Below, in pieces: positions 57,101 to 64,000 of a DNA stretch of 64,000 bases. Both the position numbers and the translations under genes were made by a program. Each line of letters starts with the position of its first letter. The first letter of the stretch is position 1. The DNA is from Bimastos eiseni (lineage: Eukaryota > Annelida > Clitellata > Crassiclitellata > Lumbricidae). Under the pieces are notes generated by a model that saw only the letters and a program-made list of their open reading frames with translations, was not told where the DNA came from and searched no databases. The DNA is taken from NCBI GenBank assembly GCA_959347315.1, contig OY365809.1:40369219-40433218 (forward strand), given 5' to 3'.

Positions 57101-59748
57101 ATTTTTTCCTAAAATAATTTTTTGGGATAAAATAATTTTTTTTCATCAAATAAATTTAGGAGAAACGGACTTACTTATAAGTTATTGATTAATTAAACAA
57201 GAACTTAGCATTCCATTAAATTTTCTTTAAAATAATTATGTTAATTTATATGCTTTAATTGATTTCGGTTGCATTCTTCACAAATCAGTAATTTTCCCAC
57301 TTGAATTGGCCCCACGCACTTTCCAGTAAACATTAAAGAGTAAGGACGTCACTGGTAACTTCATATTTCAAATTTTATAAAAAGGTTTTACATTTTTTCA
57401 AAAATAAAGTTACTAAATAATAAATATATTGTCATAGCCTAGAGTGCGACGATACGCTACATGAAGGATATTGCCAGATTTGCTGCTACTATTCGGTTCG
57501 TACCCGGATCTGGCAAATAGTTTGTCCAAATACTCGGATTCGGTACCCGGTGAAAATTGTCTACTCGGTTATGCCCTAGTTTAAAGAAATGAAACTATAA
57601 ATAATCATTATTTTGATTTCCAATTTCATGCTACAAATAAAAGGCTAAAAATTAATTTACATTAAAATTATTTATTTATTACAGCTCTAAATTAAGAATT
57701 TTCCTATGATGATTATTTTAGTTGAATCTCATTATATGAAAATTATTAATTCTTTGCTTAAATAAGGAAACATAAACTCATAGAACCGCTTCAGCTATCA
57801 GGGTCTCAACTTTTTAGTGTTTGTTGCTAAAAAAAGCCACTTCAGCATGACAAGTTTATAACCATAAACCAGAAAATATTATTATTATTATTATTAGTCA
57901 ACTGTCAATTTATAACGCGGCTAAACAAAATGAATCTTGCACGAAAGCGCGTAACAAAAAAGTCAACTTAGGTGTCATTTCCATAAGAAAGAACTTTGTC
58001 AGACCGACAGATATTTGCACTATGTAACTAGTAGAGTCACTGGTGGCAGGCTGGCATAGTCACGTTGACCCAACCAACAGATTCTCAACAGGGTTGATAG
58101 GGACATCAGTTACCACTCATTTACTCATTTGACTCAGTCACCAAAATACCACTCATAATTTAAAACAGAGATTAAACCTTTGGACCACCAAATTCCTGAG
58201 CAGTTTCGATCTGATATGGATCGATGTAGAAACTTGATGATAAGTTTTCTATCAAAAGAGTCTCGCATTGCGTTGGCACATTCACATCCTTTTCTGCGGT
58301 GATCGCCAGATATGTCTTCAAGTCTCTGAAACATCAAGCCAGCCTGAATATGGATACTTATTTATTAACTGAATCTTCAATTACTAGTCATTTTAATCTT
58401 ACTCATAATCAACCCCATGAGTGCCATGACTGTTAGTAAGATCAGTGTCATATAGAAAAGCAAAATGTGCAATCATTTTAAGCATTACCATGTAATGGAC
58501 GCCTTGCATGGCTGCCAACAGCCAAATTTGATTCATGCAATAACTTAACATCATTCGTTCATATCATACTCTTAATTAGGGATGTTAAACGTTAACCAGA
58601 AAATTGGTTATCGGTTTTGAAATCGATAATCGGTTTCTGTCTTTTTGCAAAACGATAATCGAATTTTTTTCACCGCATTATTTATCTCACATGTCTCGGA
58701 TTTGTTCCCATAGGAAGGGCTCAAGTCAGTCAACTTCAAAGGTATAGATGCGGCTAAGCGAAATATTTCAACAGGATAATTAATAGCTGCCAATTGCTAA
58801 TAAACGCCCCTCTTGTCCAGACAAGACTTACGTGAGCTAGGGGAAGGATAACCAGAGCCAACGAAGATAGCGGGCACTCAGACAGAAGAGCTGACTGCAA
58901 AGCACCCGAATTTGATCTGTACAGAGGAGAGCTAACAGGCGACTGCCGGTGGGGGCCTCAATGGAGAACGATGTATAGCGGCAGGGAGAGTATGAGAGCT
59001 GAGCGTTGTAGGCTTCTGTTTGTTCCAGATTACAAGGTGACTTAAACACTTCGGTATCAAGTGTTGACGCTGCGTACATATTACACTTTATAATATTTTA
59101 CAGAGAACACCAATAAAAACTGATTGTCCGTTTAAAATCGGCTTTTGAAATTCGATAATCGGTTTGCCCCAAAAACCGAAATTAAAAACCTTACTCTAAA
59201 TCATGCTGTGGTTTGTTGGTGTGCAATTGAACAAAGATATTATTATGCCAAATAATGTTGGCTTTGCATGATTTTTAGTTTTATGCTGTGATATTATGAT
59301 GATGTTGATGACGATGATGACAGTGCTAACTATGATGATGAAAATGATGCTTGTTGCGGGTCTGCCAGCATAACGATGAGCATCAGATTCGTTCTAAACG
59401 GGTCGCATGTGGAAAATGGCAAGGACGAAAGTGTAGCATCGGGCGCCGTGAGGGTCGGTTAGAGTCAGGTTGAGGGCTAGTGTCGTCATTAGAAAAGCCA
59501 AGAGATACCGAGCGATGCAACCCGATGCTGCACTTTCGCCCATTGACGATACGGCTTCACCTGACACTTTACAAAAGAAACTCTGTTAGCGCCTACCGGT
59601 GAAATCCATCACCCAGTAAAGTTCTTTCTCCGCGACAAATAACCTCTGGATTGGCCGACGATCCACTGCGAGATTCACCTGCTCCATCTGTAGCAGTAAG
59701 CAAATGCCCGGCATATAACAGGATCACAGTCAACGCTTCCCGTGCCAT
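53971..59748 (-). CDS. PIGX: GPI mannosyltransferase I subunit PIG-X, 5 coding exons
   Basis: PIG-X is an ER membrane protein that stabilises the mannosyltransferase PIG-M, which adds the first mannose to the GPI anchor. Coding exons (minus): 59748-59597, 58325-58178, 56287-56074, 54785-54685, 54144-53971. All junctions keep the frame and give 262 residues, the usual size. Residues 1-23 form a signal peptide (MAREALTVILLYAGHLL). Family marks are GFHRDL across the exon 1/2 junction, FYIDPYQ in exon 2, and LPLHVRYHKPF in exon 3. A single membrane segment at about 220-241 and a short basic tail end the protein. Sequons at N78 (NLS) and N137 (NVT) suit a lumenal domain. A further in-frame ATG at 59784 exists; 59748 is preferred because the signal peptide then starts at once. 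The exon 4 acceptor has a weak pyrimidine tract. Confidence 0.9.
54685..54785 (-). CDS. PIGX: PIGX exon 4 (residues 172-205)
   Basis: Reads ADWLKSFDRTPAPCSED and NCMWTQISC, the P-C-S-E and C-x-W pattern before the membrane span. Acceptor GCCAG, donor GTTAGA. Confidence 0.8.
55204..55697. mobile_element. Inverted-repeat element, PIGX intron 3
   Basis: AGGGGCCCATCCATATACTA at the left pairs with the right end GTAATATGTGGATGGCCCCT. Inner CCCCTCCC tracts and CGTACG are also shared. Target duplication is not evident. No coding sequence is seen. Confidence 0.65.
56074..56287 (-). CDS. PIGX: PIGX exon 3, PIG-X core (residues 101-171)
   Basis: Contains VFSYDDIDLEKPEFLSPP and VTLPLHVRYHKPF, the conserved heart of the family, and VIPEIYVACHP. 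Acceptor CTTGTAG, donor GTATTA in phase 1. Confidence 0.92.
56995..57578. mobile_element. hAT-type miniature element, PIGX intron 2
   Basis: TAGGGCATAACCG at the left is exactly inverted as CGGTTATGCCCTA at the right. The 8-bp duplication GTTTAAAG is exact (56987-56994, 57579-57586). The interior has ATTCGCCTCGG repeats and no coding sequence. A partial copy of the left part stands immediately before it (56880-56975). Confidence 0.85.
58178..58325 (-). CDS. PIGX: PIGX exon 2 (residues 51-100)
   Basis: Reads DLKTYLAITAEKD, then CETLLIENLSSSFYIDPYQ. Acceptor GTTTCAG, donor GTTTAA. Other frames over this interval also stay open and mask it. Confidence 0.88.
58570..59205. mobile_element. Possible miniature element with ATCGGTTT repeats, PIGX intron 1
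   Basis: GATAATCGGTTT-type motifs cluster at both ends (58600-58660 and 59140-59175). The termini TAGGGATGTTAA and TTACTCTA are only weakly inverted, and no target duplication was found. Confidence 0.35.
59424..59552. mobile_element. Short inverted-repeat segment, PIGX intron 1
   Basis: GACGAAAGTGTAGCATCGGG at the left is inverted near the right end (CCCGATGCTGCACTTTCGCC). The inside has GGTTAGAGTCAGGTTGAGGG, also seen in complement inside the element at 50844-51203, so the two may be related. Confidence 0.5.
59597..59748 (-). CDS. PIGX: PIGX exon 1, signal peptide (residues 1-50)
   Basis: Hydrophobic start LTVILLYAGHLLTATDG, then a polar stretch and GDGFH. Ends in phase 2 at donor GTAGGC; R51 is completed by exon 2 to give GFHRDL. 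Confidence 0.85.
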
Positions 59749-60079
59749 CAAACGTCGTTTGGTAAGCGATTTATTATTTTCCACTTATTTCCATTTTCCA
59801 AAATCTTTGCCTTCTAAATTGCTCATGCCAGTAATTAGAACAGAGCTACAATATAATAGAAGTTTTAACCAGCGGCGGTTTGGCTTAATTGGCTAATGAC
59901 TATACTGCTTAAAGATGGTTCGGGCTAAACACAGAGCAGTAGCGAGTGTAATCAAAATCGACGTGGAACAAGAGCGAGCAGATTGTGCGCACTCGTCCAT
60001 TCTCATTTCTCGCCTTTTAAAATCAAATAAATAAAAGGTGAGTAGGTCATTATATGAGAGTAAAAGGTTCAATTCACTG

Positions 60080-60170
60080 ACTTAGGGGTCGTAAATAAAT
60101 GACGTCACGCGCTCATCCATTTGTGACGATGTGCGACGAGGGGAGGGTCGACAAAATATGACGTCACATC
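60080..60170. promoter_or_regulatory. Two perfect CRE palindromes upstream of PIGX
   Basis: TGACGTCA occurs at 60100-60107 and 60159-60166, about 350-420 bp upstream of the PIGX start. Both lie in a sequence of transposon type (AGGGGTCGTAAATAAATGAC) with a relative at about 60900-60985. They match the binding site of CREB/ATF factors; use as a PIGX element is only inferred. Confidence 0.4.
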
Positions 60171-60252
60171 ATCACATCACATACTTAATTTTATTAAAAA
60201 CTGTCACCTCACCTTCTACAGATAGGGGTACTTTATACGTGTGTCTCCCCAC

Positions 60253-60527
60253 CAGAGGTGCAACAAGGTTTTGAAAAGTGGGGTTCATAGTTTGTAAAAT
60301 ATTGCATAAAGCGCAAAAAGCACTTCCCCCACTTTTTTAATTTTGCCCCCCAGAAATTTGAAAAATGGGGGGCACAAATAATCTTAACAAAAGACATCTT
60401 AAAAAGCCAGTGGAGAAACATAAAAAAAGAACCGATTTGGGGGGCACGTAGCACTGAAACTGGGGGCTTTGTCCCACTTATGAAACGGGGGGGGGGGGGG
60501 CCGGTGCCTTCGCTTGTTACGCCTCCG
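60253..60527. mobile_element. hAT-like miniature element upstream of PIGX
   Basis: CAGAGGTGCAACAAGG at the left is imperfectly inverted at the right end (GCTTGTTACGCCTCCG). The inside is rich in GGGGGG and CCCCCC. The flanks are C-rich, so the target duplication cannot be fixed. Confidence 0.5.
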
Positions 60528-60539
60528 CCCCCACATTTA

Positions 60540-62206
60540 TTACCCCTCTCATTGGGCGTCTCCCCACCTCTCAGACGAGGTGGCCACCTCTGATGAGATC
60601 CAAGTTCTCCCTATTTATTCCGTGAAGGAGCATTTTGAATCTGCGTGGGAGAAGTTTGGATTGTTTCAAATAATTGTTATTAAATATGTTTTTAAATTTG
60701 CACTGATTCTACCAGAGCTTTTCATCTCGTGGAATGCATGATGAGTATAATAATTCTACTTTCTTCACTTGTCTTTTTTTATAATATAGCTTTATGTATT
60801 TTAGCATCATAATTACTTTCTAAATAATTCTAAGAAAATGTGCATATAACATTCTGGACATTCTTGGGGGAGGTCAGAGTTTTTCGATGTTATAGTTGAG
60901 AGGGTTATGACATTTGTGACGATGTGTGACGAAGGGGGAGGGGTCAAAAATCACAGCAATATGTCACAAATGCCACAGCAATAATAATAGTAAAGTTGTT
61001 ATGGACCGTTTTTCAAAGAATCAAGAATCATTACTGAATAGAAAGTTAGAGAGTGAACTCTTCAGTCATTTTATATCGTTTACTGTCTTACAAGGCTTTA
61101 ATATTTAATGAATTTTATGTCTAAGGATTTAGTTTTAAACCATGGTACTATGAGCTCATTAAAATGTGGATAGGAGTACAGCCCACTTTCTGTGCTAGAA
61201 ATCTTAGAAAGGAAAAAGAAAGGCGAGGATATGGAGTAAGAAAGGGAGAAATGAGCGGCTAAGGGATAATTTCCCCAAAGAAATATTTTCAAATTGAAAA
61301 ACCCTGCAGAGCTGTTCTGTGTAAAATATGTTCACATTAAAATAATAGGCCTATATCTTCTGCTAAACCACACTACTGATACTTTTACCCAAATCTTTGA
61401 CTGCAAGAAACCTTGTTCTCGTATTCCACACCCACGGAAAACCCATCAGACAGGCTTAGTATAAAAGCAGTCCAATTCTCTTAGCTTATGAGACACTTTG
61501 TGTTCTTTGCTGTCTAATATTAAGTTCGAGAGCCTACTGGCCACTCTAACAATGTCTGCAATTGCTAGACATTTCAATGAGTGTGCAAATATATGCTGAA
61601 GACCTACTGACTATGACAAGATTTAGAGACCACAGTCGTAACCGCTCACTGAAAATCCATGTAAAACCAAATGCATAAATGCATTTTAAACTTTTTATTA
61701 ATTACAAATTCAAAATTCCTTGTATATATATATATATATCTGTTCCATTTAAATATATTTAACATACTAAAATTAATCACATATTTGTTCAATTTAGGGT
61801 AACTGCATTATAGTAGTCAAGTCAACAATATACACATGTCACAACAATTTTAACATACAAAAATATTATTAAAAAAAATGACACTTCTGTGGATAGTATC
61901 AATTGTGTCAGTGGTGGTTCAATCATGAAAAGATTCAATCAAAAACAATAAACCACATCATCAAATACTCAGGAATCATAACACTGGCAGAATTTTTCAA
62001 CAAACAACCAATCTTACTAGGAATAAACTAAACTGTATCTTTCAGCTGAAACTGCTATCCTATGTTAAGCAACGAATAAATATCAGATCTGAAATGTCTA
62101 AAAAGTTCCATTTAAAGCATACATTCTAAAATTAAAAAAAACAAGGATAATTTACTTCTGGCACAACATTGTTGATTTTTGGCTCATATTCTGTGGGTAA
62201 AAATTG
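60540..62206. other. Unannotated stretch
   Basis: No coding block with motifs was found. A (TA)n run is at 61724-61739. The short open frames look accidental. Confidence 0.4.
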
Positions 62207-62214
62207 GTCTAGTG

Positions 62215-62489
62215 CAGTGGTCCCCAACCTCTTTGACCTAGGGCCATTTTTATGTAGTTGGAATACATGATGGGCCACAAGGTTAAAATAACTATTTTAA
62301 ATTTTAGAATAGAATCAAATTACACATGAATAAATACATTTGATGTTACTTATAAACATCAACAAAATATAATAATTTATAACAGAAAATAATTCTTCTG
62401 TCAAATATTCATTTTTTTAACATATATTTTATATCTTTGATAAGTGGCAGGTCACTTTTGGCCTGCGGGCCACAGGTTGGGAATCGCTG
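62215..62489. mobile_element. hAT-type miniature element with exact 8-bp duplication
   Basis: CAGTGGTCCCCAACC at the left is inverted as GGTTGGGAATCGCTG at the right. The sub-terminal pairs CTAGGGCCA and GGGCCACA also match. The duplication GTCTAGTG is exact (62207-62214, 62490-62497). The 275-bp element has no coding sequence. Its ends are those of widespread hAT families. Confidence 0.92.
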
Positions 62490-62497
62490 GTCTAGTG

Positions 62498-64000
62498 CAT
62501 ACTTTCAGATAATTCAATTAACCGATTTTACTAAAACTCAAAACTTTCAAAAGAATGCTTTAGACAATACATCAAGCATTCTTGAGAGAGCCGCATGCAC
62601 TCCATCTATAGGGTGCACTTCACAACAATGACACATTGATGACCTGACACAATGACATGACACAAATTACAGATGTTCTTTCAAATGGCCACGTACCATC
62701 TCACTTCCTCTCTTTCTCTCTCACTCTCTTTCTCTGAAAAACTGAATTAGAGATTTGCATCAGCTGAAGTTTTCATCTCAACAAGCGGCCAATCAGAACC
62801 AAGAATCACAGATTTAATTCATCGCTTCTGTTTTCCCAAATTCAACGTTCGATTAACACAACTGTGCTCTTTTGTGTGTAACAAATTTCAAATATGAATA
62901 ATGTGAATTGAGGTTTGGCGACTGTTGCTTCTCTGTTGCAGGACCCACTGCATGGAACAGTCATGTGGAGAATGTGTCTCCCTGGGGAACTTTTTACCCC
63001 AAGGCATTGAATGGCAATCGATAGGCGTTGGTGAAGGTAACAGGACTGTTTCGGATCACCAGTGATTAGAGTTGTTTTTGTTATTATTATTGTTATTAAA
63101 GAAGACAAATTATTGCCTGAGTGACAAACACTTATGACTACAACATCATGAAATTAAATTCAAGCCAGAAACGGCTGGACAGAGGCACGTACTGTTTAAC
63201 ATCGCGAGTCACAAGCACAGACCCAATTAGCAGACACTTTCAGCCAATCACGAAAAGCAATGGCGTCATGTAGTATCTGATTCGTCAGCTACACTATACA
63301 AGCTAATTTAGTTTAACATCTTTACATAAAACAATGAAAAATAATCATAATATAATGATAATAAAACTTATTATTACCGACTATATACATATATATAGTT
63401 TATATAATATATATATATAAATAATTCAAAAAAACATAGAATTGTGTGAGGATCCACTGAAAACTTAAGCAAACTGTAAAACAGGGACTTCAGTTGCTAA
63501 ATATACCTGACCTCACGAATATAATTATGCAGCTATAACAAATATATAATAATACCCAGAATAACAAACTGTACAACAGAAAGCAATGCTAAACGCACAG
63601 AAATCAGCAAGTCAAATGGGTAAGTACGCTTTCTGCAGAGAAGGCACATAACCTAGATTTCCAACAACGTCTTCAACTCAGAGGAGATGGCTCGCAGCAA
63701 CAACAACAAATGTAAATATTACGTTGCCATGGACCGGAGATCAAAGAATTAAAGTTGACTTTGAATGAATAAAAAGCGAGGTATTAGAAGTCAGTCGAAA
63801 ATGACCAAACGTACTTAACTCCTGTTCACAGCTCTTAAATATATGAATAATACGTTTTGTTCAAATCAATGAGAATAGGTACTTAGTGACAATGGGGTGT
63901 ACGAATAATTTAAAAGTCAATGAAGTTTTGTTCGTTGTATGTTGTAATTGCAGTGAGAAACATCTACATAAACCGGTGAGAAGTGTGATCTACATTATAC
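62498..64000. other. Unannotated stretch
   Basis: A possible acceptor and donor (TCTCTGTTGCAG near 62940; GTAACA near 63039) bracket an open plus-strand piece that reads PTAWNSHVENVSPWGTFYP before a stop. No family was recognised. Otherwise nothing is seen. Confidence 0.35.

Noticed and set aside
58134..58337. 67-codon minus-strand frame beginning MMFQRLEDISG
   Set aside because: It is the wrong register over PIGX exon 2; the real frame is shifted and contains FYIDPYQ.
1..64000. CRISPR array, operon or prokaryotic defence system
   Set aside because: The minisatellites lack unique spacers of constant length, and the split genes and LINEs show this is eukaryotic nuclear DNA.

Overview
This window looks like nuclear DNA of a marine invertebrate, most likely a non-chordate deuterostome (echinoderm or hemichordate). 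The clues are intron-rich genes with GT-AG junctions, CR1/L2-, RTE- and I-clade LINEs, tRNA-derived SINEs, many hAT miniatures, and frequent TAGGCCTA-type motifs. The taxon is inferred; no rRNA or mitochondrial marker is present.

The window has two parts. From 1 to about 37 kb no convincing host gene was found. This part holds a decayed I-clade LINE with a 38-bp tandem array at its 5' end (2.7-7.7 kb), dead CR1/L2 fragments, a nested foldback element (10.9-12.6 kb), and a tandem segmental duplication of about 5.5 kb (12.2-17.6 and 18.0-23.7 kb). The duplicate copies carry different transposon insertions, and each preserves the other's empty site. Satellites follow: a palindromic monomer of about 402 bp (24.4-25.6 kb), a monomer of about 45-50 bp (25.6-27.1 kb) and an inverted AAGCTGGAT-type array (27.6-28.8 kb). 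Dead CR1/L2, hAT and RTE remnants fill 29-36 kb.

The second part, 37.3-59.8 kb on the minus strand, holds two complete host genes. TOP3B (DNA topoisomerase III beta) has 16 coding exons at 51619-37310, predicted 860 aa. PIGX (the PIG-X subunit of GPI mannosyltransferase I) has 5 coding exons at 59748-53971, predicted 262 aa. All reading frames join in phase across the proposed junctions. They lie head-to-tail about 2.35 kb apart. Their introns hold miniature inverted-repeat elements, several with intact 8-bp target duplications, plus SINEs and L2 tails.

Functionally, TOP3B is an RNA/DNA topoisomerase with a C-terminal RGG tail, and PIG-X supports the first mannosylation of GPI anchors in the ER. 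Nothing suggests that they share a pathway. No RNA gene, CRISPR array or prokaryotic system was found. The most unusual material is the repeat architecture at 8-29 kb: one subrepeat family in three different architectures, arrays resembling the interior of a hAT-like element, and the duplication with reciprocal empty sites.
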